Positions 43,978 to 55,244 of a stretch of 64,000 nucleotides of DNA are shown here, in pieces; within the stretch, counting starts at the first letter, position 1, and each line of letters starts with the position of its first letter. A program made the translations under genes and the position numbers. Below the pieces are notes generated by a model. It was given only the letters and a program-made list of their open reading frames with translations, was not told the origin of the DNA and made no database searches. The DNA is from Mesorhabditis belari (Eukaryota; Nematoda; Chromadorea; Rhabditida; Rhabditidae): NCBI GenBank assembly GCA_958450365.1, contig CAUEEP010000333.1:186001-250000 (forward strand). Reading direction: 5' to 3'.

Positions 43978-44621
43978 AGGGGGTAGTCAAACAGCGCCAT
44001 AATAGAAAACGTTCAAAACAGCGCCGTCATTCTCACAATCTAAAAACCAAGCTTATATCAAATAGTTCCTTGCGTTCTTGGTTCCAAGTTTTATATCAAA
44101 ATTCCTTTACGTTCTTGGCTACATGATGGGTGAAACAGTTTTTAAAAAAGTTAATATTTCATAGATAAAAAGAGCATTCAAAACGTGTGTCGAGTGATAC
44201 TCAGTTGGTTTAATTACCCAAGTTTGAGGTGTGTCACCGCAAGATGATTAACCGCAATGCGATGTCTCATCCTGCGCCAGCAGCCCCAAATGGTCGTCAT
44301 GGCGGGAACAAATGGATCGAAGTGGGACCAAACAAACGGGATGAACCATCTCATCGATCCAACTTACGCCCTCAACCGTCCGTCTCATCCTCTTTCTCCA
44401 CCAACAATAATTGTGCCATCATTCGTCTCCTCTGCTGAGTTTGCGAAATCACTTAGCTCCGATTATCACATCGTTATTGATGGTGTTTCACCCATCATGT
44501 AGCCAAGAACGCAAGGAATTTTTTGAAATAAAACTTGAACCGGCTTGGTTTTTTGATTGTGAGAGATTTGACGGCGCTATTTGGAACGTTTTATATTATG
44601 GCGCTGTTTTGACCAGCCCCC
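43978..44621. mobile_element. 8-bp-TSD element carrying a GC-rich coding-like insert
   Basis: Target duplication AATAATTT at 43970-43977 and 44622-44629. Long inverted ends GGGGGTAGTCAAACAGCGCC / GGCGCTGTTTTGACCAGCCCCC, arms about 150 bp, meeting at CACCCATCATGTAGCC. Between the arms (44225-44490) is GC-rich DNA with two long open frames: MINRNAMSHPAPAAPNGRHG... and, in another frame, HLIDPTYALNRPSHPLSPPT then IIVPSFVSSAEFAKSL. 8-bp duplications and G-rich ends suggest Merlin or hAT-like mobilisation; the insert looks like captured host exon sequence. Confidence 0.72.
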
Positions 44622-44629
44622 AATAATTT

Positions 44630-45400
44630 GCTTGAAAAAGCTCCAGTATTACTGTCTCAAAGACTAAAAACATGTCTGTTCAGTGCATCAAATCTTGATT
44701 CTTCTCACAGTAACCCCAAAAATGAAGAATTAAATGCCCCAGAGTGAGTATGTTTGCACTTTTGATTCACTACGAACCATGGAACAAGTGAGATAAGTAA
44801 TCTTGATCAAGATTGGTGCACTAATAGTAAGGAAGAATGCATCAGCAATAAGATCCAAATCGAATCAATCAAAAGAAATGAATCCAAATTCCTATCAACT
44901 CTTTTCCCGGGTTTTCTTCTCATTTTATCACTTTTTCTTTCGTAAAAGTCGTCGACACTAATAAAATTTGCATTGCACCTCGATTGAGGCGAAAAGCTTT
45001 CTTTTCGTTTTCCTTCTTCTTTTCTTCTTCTTCGTTTTCTTCTTCTTTCTTTCTCCTTTCTTTCTCCTTTTCTTTCCTCTCTATTTCTTTTCTGATAGAC
45101 TTGTTCTTCTCATTTCCCCTCCCTTTCCCCCAGTAAATCCTCAATTTTTCAAACCCCACTCAAACAACCCTAACAGTTTTTTGATCATTTGTGAATTTGG
45201 GACTGAGAAATTTCTCTGAAAACAATTTCATTGCCTTTTGATACTGATATTAGGTTGAGTACTATGTTTTGGTATCTCTTGCTCATTAACTTGCTTCACT
45301 TTGTGGACAAGCAGCCGTTCTATTCACTTTTCAGCTAAACCAATAAAAACCAATCATTAATAAGTAAGGATCCAGTAACATTGGCTCTGTCATTTGGCCC
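44630..45400. other. No gene; pyrimidine-rich block
   Basis: 44995-45130 is TTCTTC/TTTCTCC-rich. Similar C/T blocks occur near 46370-46500, 47085-47225, 48420-48550, 49865-50000, 51425-51575 and 53755-53900; they may be gene-flanking or simply low complexity. Confidence 0.5.
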
Positions 45401-45439
45401 TGTCAGGCCCGTCATTTGGCCACCACAGTCAAGACATGA

Positions 45440-45886
45440 TCATATGGAATGGCTCATACGGTAAGGCTCATCTGGTATGGCTCATGAAAGGCTCATTTAA
45501 AGGTATGGCTCATTAGGTAGGCTCATGTAAGGTACTCATGTAGTATGGCTCAGTGGTATGGCTCATTGGTATGCCTCATGTGGTATGGCTCATGTGGTAT
45601 GGCTCATGTGGTATGGCTCATGTCGTATGCTCAATGTCGTATCGCTAATGTCTTATGGCTCATGTCGTATGGCTCATGTCGTATGGCTCATGTCGTAAGG
45701 CTTATGTCGTGGCTCATGTCGTATGGCATGTCATAAGGCTCATGTCGTATGGCTCATGTGTATGGCTCATGTGAATGGCTCATGTCATATGGCTCATGTC
45801 GATGGCTCATGTCGATGGCTCATGTCGTAGGGCTCAGTCGAATGGCTCAGGTCGTATGGCTCATGTCTATGGCTCAGCCATGCACA
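45440..45886. repeat. 14-bp satellite ATGGCTCATGTCGT
   Basis: About 30 degenerate units, inverted relative to the array at 26745-26886 and bordered by the same CTTGTGAGTAGTTGGACAC-type sequence (45899-45917; compare complement at 26706-26730). Confidence 0.9.
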
Positions 45887-45889
45887 GGT

Positions 45890-46740
45890 CGTCTTCCCTT
45901 GTGAGTAGTTGGACACACACAGTTGCTTTTTCAACTCATATGATTTCTCCTATCTTAAATATCGCAACTTTATGCACTTTCCTAAAGTTAGAGCCAAACA
46001 TTTGCGTTAAATCTGGCTTATGAATTGAGAAAACAAATGCGAACAAAGCAAAAGTACTTGTTTATAACTTGTTTCAGACTTTTACATGCATAAAACAACT
46101 CTTCGTAAACGCTCATATGTACTTTGAAAAAAAATGTATGTATTCGTTATCTAGATATTATTATTGTTTCAGAAAAGATATCACTATTGATGAAAACTTA
46201 ACGTTTTTGGTATCGCTCTGAGAATTTTAAGTTCTACTTTTAGATCCGAATCACAAATTAGATTAGACAATTTTCCCACCTCACTCTCAGCTTCAAAACG
46301 GAAATTAGACAATCAATCTCTTTTTGCGGCTTCATTTTAACATTGTAACTAAGGTTTTTCATTTCTCTTCCCCAAAATCTTTAAAACTTTCTTTATTTAC
46401 AAAAAACTTTTCGCTTTTTTTGCTCATTGCTTTTTTCTTCTTTCTTTCTCATTCCCGTTCATTGCTTTTTCTTTCTTTTTTCTTTTTTTCCCCGTTCTTT
46501 TACTTTTTACTTTCTCTGGCGACATGAGAATAAAAAAAATGAGAATCCAACATAAAATTGAGAATTTCGATCGAGAGAAGATATCGAAAAATCGATTTTT
46601 TTCGAAATAACAATAACAAGTTTATTTTGATCATAAAATTTTAGTTTACATTAATTGTTAGATTCATTTTCTTTAACAATTTGCTCTTTTTAAATCCCGA
46701 ATCGAATTTGATTTAAAGATTTTGTAATTTGCTGAGAATT
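45890..46740. other. No gene recognised
   Basis: AT-rich with a pyrimidine block; no convincing ORF or repeat. Confidence 0.5.
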
Positions 46741-46769
46741 CTTTTAAAACCAGCCATAATCGCCGGAAT

Positions 46770-47048
46770 CTTTTCCATTCAAAAAGCTCAGGAGCTCCAA
46801 AAGGCTCAGAAGGCTTTCCAAGCTTTTTTTGAAGCTTTCTAAGCTTTTTTGGAGCTTCTTGGAGCTTTTCAGCTTTTTTGGAGCTTTTTTGTCACTTTTT
46901 GGAGCTTTCCCAGCCTTTTTTTGGAGCTTTTTGGACTTTTTGACCTTTTTTGGACCTTTTTGGAGCTTTTTTTGAAGCTTTCTGGAGCTTTTTTGGATCT
47001 TTTTGGAGCTTTCTAATCTTTTTTTGAGCCTTCTAAGCCTTTTTGGAG
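46770..47048. repeat. GGAGCTTTTT tandem repeat
   Basis: Irregular 9-18-bp units of GGAGCTTTTTTGGAGCTT type, about 20 copies. The lysine-rich minus-strand ORF is an artefact. Confidence 0.85.
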
Positions 47049-47375
47049 ATCGGATTTTCAAGGTTTTACACTATTTTTTCCGTTTCTCCACAACATTTTT
47101 TCATTTTTGTTGTATTAGCATCGACTTTTTGCTTTTTTTCCCATCAATCCCCTTGCCTTTTCCCTTAAACCAAAGCCATATCTCACCCCCAGATCTTTCC
47201 CAATCCTATTTTCTTTTTACGTCTCTTTTTTCTCTGCCACAAACTCCATAAAAGTAAATTCAGTCATTTTACTCCAATCTTTTAGAAATAAATAGTGTTT
47301 TGTATTTCCTGTTACTGATTCCTGATCGTAGTTGAATTACAAAGTTCTTTGAACGCATTAGCATGGGATCTGACA

Positions 47376-48052
47376 AGGGAAAAGTCAAGCGAGCTGGTCT
47401 TGACCAGCTAGCTTTTGACTCGAGACTAAATCCATCTTATAGAGTCGGCCATGGGGATCTCGAATCCGTTTTTAGTTTTTGCAGAACGCTTCCCAAACAC
47501 GAGATATTTGGCATAGAAGATCATCTTGAATTTTGAGTTCTTATGGGGCCACCTCTTATGGCCACGCTCCTTATGAGGCCGTCACACGCCGCCCGAACAA
47601 CTGCTTTGGTGGTCTAGTGGATAGTCTGCTAGACTACGAAATCTATTTCATTTTTTGCCCCCAAGTTCCAGTTCCACTCTCGTCAAACTTTTCACGTCAA
47701 ACGTCAAACTCAAACGTTTCCCTATGTGTTTGCAATGAAGAATAGAATTGAATTTTATGCACCGCTTTCTGTAGCTTTCAGAAATGTGCACAAATGTTAA
47801 ATTCTTCAATACTTATCTACTGCTTCTGATACTTTGGAAGGTTTCATCTTTTGTAAATCATTTGTTGAAGTTACAGAAGGTTGTGTATAAAAGAAGCCTG
47901 TGACGGCTTCTTAAGGAGTTCGAAATTTAGATATCTCGTGTTTGCGAAGCGTTCTGCAAAAACTAAAAACGGATTCGAGATCCCCATGAGCGACTCTATA
48001 AGATGGACTTATTCTCGAGTCAAAAGGCTTGACTCTTGGCTTGACCCTTGTA
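47376..48052. mobile_element. Foldback element with central tRNA-like segment
   Basis: Arms of about 130 bp (47376-47515 and 47925-48052): CTCGAATCCGTTTTTAGTTT, TTGCAGAACGCTTC, CACGAGATAT and complement. Centre at 47595-47640 reads TGGTGGTCTAGTGGATAGTC, a tRNA A-box/D-arm. A TTGACTCTTGGCTTGACCCTTG duplication sits at the right border. Confidence 0.78.
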
Positions 48053-48264
48053 ATATACAATATAAAAGGCTTGACTCTTGCCAGCCATTGTCAGACTTAT
48101 AGTTAGCTCACTAAATTCTCTTTATATCTTTCTATTATTAGCTTAGATTTTCACTGACAATTAGTCTGTGCAAGCTTTTCAGATTCAGAAGTATTTCAGA
48201 AGTATTTCCTGAAGGTTTCCAGTACAGGAAAAATTCAAGCCACATATTGCTCGTTCAGTTTTCA

Positions 48265-50380
48265 CCCGTATCGATCACTTTCACCCCAAGAAAACGATCG
48301 GACCTAGTCAGCTCACCAAAAAAAACGAGCGGCTATAATCGAGTTGTTTATCGGAAAAGATCAATGAAAGAAAAGGAAATGAGAAAAATGAGAAAGGGTA
48401 ATGGGAAGGATCGAGGCTGTTACAACATGGTCCCTTGCTCACATCCTCTTCTCATCCCCCTTCTCGGCCCTTCCCCCTTAAAACCTTCCTTTCTCCATTC
48501 CTCTTTTCCTCTTTTATATGATCGATTCTTTTCTATCTCGCTCGGGAAAATGGAAATGATCGATTCTCGATTCATTTCCATTTTTCCGCTTTGCAAATCT
48601 ATAGTACTAAACAGCGTTTTGAACTCATTCAGGAATAGCAACTATTCTCCTATTTTCTTCTTGATAACTATAGGCAATTACTTTTTACGTTGAGCAAACG
48701 ATTGGTTGATTGTATAATCAACCAATCGTTTGCTTACAATCAATACTTTTGTTGATTCATCTCAAAAGTTTAGCTTTGATGAAGAGCTTACTTGAATTAT
48801 TTGATTTGTCTCTGTTCTGTAAACTGTTCTGTAAACTGTTCTGTAAACTGTTCTATAAACTGTTTTGTTTGAAACTGTGAAGCCTTTCAATTTACGGATT
48901 TGAATGGATTCGAGTTCTGGTTAATTCGTTTCGTCAAACGTCACTGATTCGTCAAACTGTCAGTCTTTTTGGATCTAACATCTTTTTTTTGGATCTTAAG
49001 CAAAAGCGATACAAATAAACTGATTTATTCAATATTTTACCTGCAATCATTGTAAATATTTTCCATTATTATGTATGATTTGTGCCCAAAAATTATTTTG
49101 TATGATTACTGGTAGAAGTTGAATGCCTCTCTCTTAGAAAATCTTCGGTTTTAACGTAAATCAATCTGTCAGCCATTTTTTGATCTTCAGACGCCTCTGA
49201 CACTTCTGACAAACGCTTTGATCTTCAAAATCAAAGCGTTTGTCAAAGTTTGTCAATCAAAGCAAATCATTGCTCATTGCCCGGAATAAGTAGTAATCAG
49301 AAGCTGCAAGATCAGAGCTTTATACCGGATGGGCCACGTGTCGCAGATGTAACAAATTTCATTTCATTTGTTCAGGTGGTAGATTATCAATAGTCACAGC
49401 AAAAGTTGCCAAAATTTCAAAATAACAAAAAGTGAGGAAGCCCGGTTGGAAAAGTGTTCTTGACTTTATCTTCTTTCTTTATCTTTCTTTCTTTCTTTAT
49501 CTTTCTTTCTTTCACACAACAGCCCTCACCTCCGTTTTGTTGACGAGTTTAGGGAACAATCAGAACAAACAAAATAGCGACATTTCCATACGCATCGATC
49601 CAATACTCCAATTTTGCACGAAATTTTCATTTCAGTTCTGACCAAAGATCCACAAATAGGCTTTTGGTATTTGTGAATCTTTTTACTTGTGGATCTTTTT
49701 ACTTGTGGATTCATGGCGCGAAAAAAATCCACGTTTACACCTTTCCCAATATGTAAATTTGTCGGCAGAAACAACTATTATAGTATAATCATGCATAATA
49801 ATGTTTGCATAATAATGTTATTAACTCAAAACATTCAAAAATATGATTGATTCTCTCCTATGCACTTCTATCCATGCAAGTCCATCGTACCATATCTCTC
49901 GTCTATTCCCCTTTCCTTTTTCCAATCCTGTTACCCTTCACCCCTCTTTTTCCCACACCAATCAACCGTCCGATATACAACTCGACGCAAAGTCATTTAC
50001 CTCTCAAACGTCCTTCACTTTCCGGTTATAAACATTGATTTTTCTTTTTTTCTTTGCAAGAGTTTTCAAAATTCTCGCTTTTTTTGAAAAGATTAATATT
50101 ATTAATCCATTTAATCTGATTATCAAAGCAGCAGGTGAATTTCCTTTTTCTAAAATGGCCTTTTCATGACATTACATCTATTTTAAAATGATTTTTTATT
50201 GATCACTGCCGACTATTACTGTTTTTCTGTTTTTTTGGAAGACTAACACAATCGAAATCTAAAAAGTAGATCAATTTTGAAAATACGTTTATTTACACGA
50301 ATAATTTGGTACAAACAATACACAAGCACAACCCTACGCTCTAAATCTAGGGAAAACCAATTGATATGGAAAAAAACCAA
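48265..50380. other. No confident gene; small hairpin and arrays
   Basis: Perfect hairpin at 48694-48735 (GCAAACGATTGGTTGATT and complement). AAACTGTTCTGT units at 48822-48862. TTTCTTTATCTTTCTTTC units at 49463-49515, followed by a weak possible exon (LLTSLGNNQNKQNSDISIRI, about 49525-49640). Confidence 0.5.
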
Positions 50381-50386
50381 GAATCT

Positions 50387-50462
50387 ATCCGGCAGAATTG
50401 AACCTTTGACCTCCCCCGACTGAGATAAAAGGCTTTTAGCCAATCGGCTATGGCGGCCAATT
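50387..50462 (-). pseudogene. tRNA-like with A- and B-boxes
   Basis: Minus strand: CATAGCCGATTGGCTAAAAGC, then AAAGGTTCAATTCTGCC. GGCCGCC/…GCCGGAT at the ends pair only partly. Related by its 3' part to 9418 and 36045. Confidence 0.5.
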
Positions 50463-50904
50463 GAACTAAAAGTGACAAATCTTGTTGTTGAATCGAACAA
50501 TCTTTGGGTTACCTCTACTTTTTTGAACCAAGCCTGGCTTTAGCCTTGCTTAAGCCTTTTTAGCTTCAAACTTGGCTCACCCACAAAAGGCTTTAAACTT
50601 GTCAGCTAAACTTTCCAGCTAAAACTTGTCAGCCAGAAGCTAGGCTTGAATCTGGCTTCAGGCTGCTCTGGACTAAAGTGTGTTCCTTGCGAGGCAGCAA
50701 TTCCTCGAGTAAAATTTACATGAGTAATCTTTGACTCGATTAGTTTTGGTTGATTTTTTTTTTGATTTTTTGGTTGATTAATCGAGTAATCCGCTTTACA
50801 CGTCGCGTAAACTAAATACCTTTACATTTTGCCACCAAATCAGTTAAATGGCTAAATATCTTTAAAAGGAGCGCTCGTTTCCCTTTTTCCTCTCTTTTTC
50901 CCTA

Positions 50905-51172
50905 CCGTAAATACTGTAATAGTACCCCACCCCCATAATGACGGTGTGGAGTGTTGCGTAGTCTAGCTTTGAACGAGTGTTTCTCGACACTTGTTTATGC
51001 TACAATGCGCGCTTAGGTATCAAAAAATAGCCGAAATTCAGGGCTATTTTTTGATACCAAAGACGCATTTTTTGAAAGTACGGGTGCTTTGAAAAAAATG
51101 AAATACTAAAAAACTTTTGCGACTACGCGACTGTACGAGGGGGGTGGGGTACTATTCTACACCCTAAAATTA
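50905..51172. mobile_element. CCGTAAATACTG MITE with strong inner hairpin
   Basis: Ends TACCGTAAATACTGTAATAG + TACCCCACCCCC and worn complement GGGGGTGGGGTACTATTCTA. Inner hairpin GGTATCAAAAAATAGCC (51017-51059) is almost perfect. Lies upstream of the first PMP3 gene. Confidence 0.7.
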
Positions 51173-51940
51173 CCCTAGAAAAACAATTTTTGGAATAGAA
51201 AAAGGAATTAGAAAAATAGATAAGTTCATAGCGGCCTAGCCACGGATAAGCATGATCTGGCTTACAGGATCTGCCAGCAGTTCTTGACCAACATTACCAA
51301 AGATCAACTTTAGTCATTCAAGTTGAGTCTAGTAGGATCACAAAGTCTCAATACTTTTTTTCTAAACACTTTTTTAAAAAAAAACACCTAACATTTGACT
51401 AAGCTTTCGTTGATATTTGTGTCATCAGTATTCCCCCCTCTTTGTTCACTTCAAAATACTGTTTTTCCAAAGATAACGGCTCGCACACACAAATAGTTTT
51501 GAAGGAGGGCACGAGGTGGTCTCTTTCCGCCTCTCTTTCTTCATTTTTCTCATTTCTCTTCTCCTTTTGACTCATCTTTTATTATTTGTGTGTTGAGAGA
51601 TTTCCCCATTTCAAAAGCGGCTACCCTACCTGTTTTTATTTGCATATGAGCCAACGGGGTATCGATTTCCCAACGCTGATTCATTAGCAAACTTGAAAAA
51701 CTCAGTCTACTTGAGAAATTTTCGATTTCAAAAGCGCTCATTTTATTTTAAAAGATCCTAACTTTTAAACAAAAAAGCAAATCGGATTGTTATCTTTTTG
51801 AATGAATAGCTTGAGCTGTTTTTTACATTTTTTACGAGCCTCAACTTGTATTAGTTCAATTTAATGCTTTGAATTTCGTTTTTGTTTTTTTTTTGTGTTT
51901 TCTCAAAACCATTACGTTCTAGTTAAGATTTATTTATCAA

Positions 51941-51950
51941 TCTTTTTTAG
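51941..51950 (+). promoter_or_regulatory. Probable trans-splice acceptor, PMP3 gene 1
   Basis: TCTTTTTTAG 13 bp before the ATG at 51964, no upstream exon needed. The equivalent site for gene 2 is GTTTCAG ending at 53970. Confidence 0.55.
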
Positions 51951-51963
51951 AAATCTCATCAAA

Positions 51964-52941
51964 ATGGCCATCGACGCTCAATCGATCATCGAGATTATTC
52001 TCTGCATAGTTTTGCCGGTGAGTCTTTTATCTAAATCTAAATTCTAAGCCAAAACATTTGAAAAACTTGTACAAAGTAAAACGACATGTGCTTACTTTAG
52101 AGCTGTTCATTTTCGGTCTGGTTTTCAATAGGTGTACAACAGAAAAACGAGATTTGACCACTTCAGCAGTAACTTTTTCAGGCCAAAAGTTAGAATTTGG
52201 ACAATTCTAAGGTTATGTGGCAAGAAACCGTGAAAAAGTAGCCATTGAAGTGGTCAAATCTCGTTGTTTTGTTGTACATCTCATTGTACATTGTACAAAT
52301 CTCGTTGTTTCGTTGTTCGGTTGACAATCAGACCGAAAATCAACAGCTCTAGGGTACTTTGTGCTCATGGGAACACTTTTTGCCGCACTCAAAGTTGGCT
52401 TGATGACTTGAGGACTTCTATGAATTGATGTCGAAAGATATTGAGTGCATTAGAAGCGTTATTTTTTCATTCTAAAACACAAAATCTGCTTAAAAACGTT
52501 TACAAGCCTTTTCATTTTCAGCCACTCGCCGTGTTCATCCACGCTAACGATTGCAACATCCATGTCGTCATTTCGATCATTCTCTGCTTCTTCGTTTGGG
52601 TCCCTGCCGTTATCCACGCTATCTGGCCAGTTTTAAATTTTATAAACTAACAAAACAAAGTAGAGAAATGAACGAACGTCATGAGCGTAATGAACGATGA
52701 AGTAGAGCTAGCTTTTGATAAGAAATTTGCTGATTTTTAGTTAATGACATTCCTTCCATGAAAAATCGCGTATTGGTTTAAGTTATCGTGTTAACAATAG
52801 CGAAAAATTAGTGCTAAATCTCTGATTTCAGTTTTAAAAGCTGCAAGTGCTCTTTCTGAATGTCAAATTTGATCTTTCTAAAAGCTTTCAAATTTTGCTT
52901 TTCAACTGTATCTTTCCAGGTACTGCTTCCTCCGCGGTTAG
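51964..52941 (+). CDS. PMP3/UPF0057 membrane proteolipid, gene 1
   Basis: Small two-helix plasma-membrane protein of the PMP3/RCI2 group, linked in other eukaryotes to membrane potential and salt/cold stress. Exons 51964-52017, 52522-52625, 52920-52941 (54, 104, 22 nt, identical to gene 2), giving 59 aa: [29 protein letters not shown] (loop), [24 protein letters not shown]. Helices about residues 8-26 and 34-52. The second intron would start GC (TG|GCCAGT) instead of GT. If it is not removed, the frame re-ends at 52650 as WPVLNFIN. Intron 1 contains a hairpin MITE. Confidence 0.9.
52098..52351. mobile_element. Hairpin MITE in PMP3 gene 1 intron 1
   Basis: Arms TAGAGCTGTTCATTTTCGGT and complement, with ACGAGATTTGACCACTTC as inner arm. 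A partial tandem of TTGTACAAATCTCGTTG lies in the right arm. Confidence 0.8.
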
Positions 52942-53038
52942 ATGTGCTACCTTCAAAACCATCGTTTTTTCTTATCAAACATCTTAAGTTACTCTTTTTC
53001 TCTTCTTTTTCTTAAACAGTTCAAGCTACCGTAAAAAC

Positions 53039-53268
53039 TCTAATAGAACGGCCGATTTTCGCCAATTCTCAACCATTTTTTTCTAAACGCCGGTTAAAGT
53101 TAGAAATATGTGTTATATATCAACAAATCACCCATTCTTTCTACTTTAATTTGTTACCTAAGCGCGTAGAAACAAACGTACTGGTGTCGAGATATGAGCG
53201 TTTATTTGAGAGTAAACTTAGACTATGCGACGCTCCTATAAAGGGCCGTTCTATTAGAGTTTTTACGG
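53039..53268. mobile_element. CCGTAAAAACTC MITE between PMP3 genes
   Basis: 230 bp, ends CCGTAAAAACTCTAATAGAA and complement, TA on both sides. The same type of end, diverged, occurs at 33275-33300. Confidence 0.85.
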
Positions 53269-53986
53269 TATTTTCCCTTTCGTTTTTGAACCAAAAAACT
53301 GCCACTTTTATCCAACTTCCCAACAGGCCTTTTTCTTCAGAAACTTGTCTTTTTCAGTGCCTTTCTAATAAATAAGTTCTCAAATTGAACCTGAGAAATC
53401 ATCTTTTAAAGAAAGATTTTAAAAGAAAGACAAATTTGGCCAAAATTTGCAAGCCAACAAAAGGTTTTGAATGCCGTAATCCCACTGTGAATTCTTTGCA
53501 TCAATGTTTTCTAAAAATGGAATGTTTGCTGTGTTCATTGCCTGCTAAATTTCGCACTCACGCCATTTACGCAACCTTTTTCTTTTCCTTTCTTTTTTTC
53601 CTTCAACTTCAATATTTTGATCTTTAGAAATACCAAAAGCATTGGGGCAAACTTTTATTCATTTACTTGAAAGTCAAGCTTTGGTACCAAAGCTTGACTT
53701 TGAATCTGGCTTCAAATCTGGACTTTTTCAGTCGTCTGATGACTATGCTCTTTCACTAAATACTCTTTTTTTTTCAAGTCTTTTATCCAATTCACTTCCA
53801 TTTGTCCTTTAATCTCATCTCCACATTCACCTCTATATTCGCTATTTCATGCACGGATGAATCTCCATCTCGTTGTCTTTTCTGTGTGTCATTCATTCTC
53901 ATTTCACATATATTTTAATTCATTCGTGTGTTTTGTTTCAACTAACGGGTGCACTTGGGACAAGTTTCAGATAGAAAATCCTCAAA

Positions 53987-54863
53987 ATGACCGTTGACGC
54001 TCAATCGATCATCGAGATTATTCTCTGCATTGTGCTGCCGGTTAGTTGCATGTAGACATGGGGAAATTCCAACCTGAACCGAACTCTACCTTTGTTTTCT
54101 CAGCCGTTTCTTAGCCGATTGCTCTGAAATTTTGTCTACGAGCAGAAAATGCCAATTTTTATTTGTAAACGAGACTCCAGAGCAATCGGCTAAGGAACGG
54201 CTGAGAAAACAAAGGTGGAATTAGGTTTGAGTTAGAATTTTCCCATGTTTCGTTGTACTTATCAAAATCAAAGGACCATTCTTAGGAATTTAAAGGAATA
54301 GCTGCAAGCTAGTGTGCTTCTTTATCAGCATTGAAACATTCTGGTGCATCAAAAAGTCATGAAGACATGGTATTAGAGCCCAAGTCGATCCATGTCTACC
54401 TGGGATCTAGCCATCTACGTATAAGATTGCCAGTCATTAGATTTGACTTGAAAATTGAATTTATTGCCGGGTTACAATCTAATTTCTAGTAATTACTCTA
54501 GTGATTGCCTTAAATTGTGCAACTTGATTTATTTTCAGCCACTCGCCGTGTTCATCCACGCAAACGATTGCAACATCCATGTCGTTGCATCGATCATTCT
54601 CTGTTTCTTCGTCTGGATTCCCGCCGTTATCCACGCCCTCTGGTTGGTTAAAATTAATAAGCTTTCATTAAGTTAAACTAGTTTAACACCTTAGTGAACC
54701 CATTAAATTAGAGAGTTAAATGAAATGAAATAAACATGTAAAACGTGAGATCGTTATTGTTATTTTAAAGTAAAAAGTTTTCTACATTTTCAAAACTTTA
54801 AAGAACTTTCTGTTGCTCAAAAATTCTCGGAAATTTTTTAGGTACTGCTTCTTCCGTCGTTAG
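53987..54863 (+). CDS. PMP3/UPF0057 membrane proteolipid, gene 2
   Basis: Tandem paralogue of 51964. Exons 53987-54040, 54539-54642, 54842-54863; 59 aa: [53 protein letters not shown]. All introns GT-AG; the second donor is TG|GTTGGT. Exons 1 and 2 are nearly identical to gene 1 at DNA level while introns are unrelated, so the duplication is old enough for introns to diverge, or the exons are constrained. Preceded by an SL-type acceptor (53964-53970). Intron 1 holds its own, different hairpin MITE. AATAAA lies at 54730, within intron 2, not after the stop. Confidence 0.93.
54055..54249. mobile_element. Hairpin MITE in PMP3 gene 2 intron 1
   Basis: Arms ACATGGGGAAATTCCAACC ... CCTTTGTTTTCTCAGCCGTT and complement. 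Unrelated to the MITE in gene 1. Confidence 0.8.
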
Positions 54864-55244
54864 ATCTTCGTCCGCCAATCAAAAACAAAATTTACTTACA
54901 ATTAATGACATTATTCCATTCTAAAACTAAATTCCGAATATAATCTGATATCGAATTTTGTATCAGCGTTCACCAATTGATGCCTTTGTAAAAATTTTTG
55001 GTACTTTTGACTACTTTTTGTACATTTTGCACGCTATTTTACATTTGTTTCACATTTGTTTGCTAACTTGCTAAATTTACGTTTAAAAAGCTAAAATTTG
55101 TCTTTAATGCAAACGCGAATGTTCTTTTCTTAATGTAAAGTGGCGTGCAAAATAGTCAAAAGTACCAAATTCTCAATTTATCTCATGTGTTTTGATAAAG
55201 ATTTAAAAATTTATTGCTTATAAAGTACATCTTTTGTATTCACA

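Noticed and set aside
44996..45219. Phe/Leu-rich ORF in the pyrimidine block
   Set aside because: Low-complexity translation; similar blocks throughout the window give the same.
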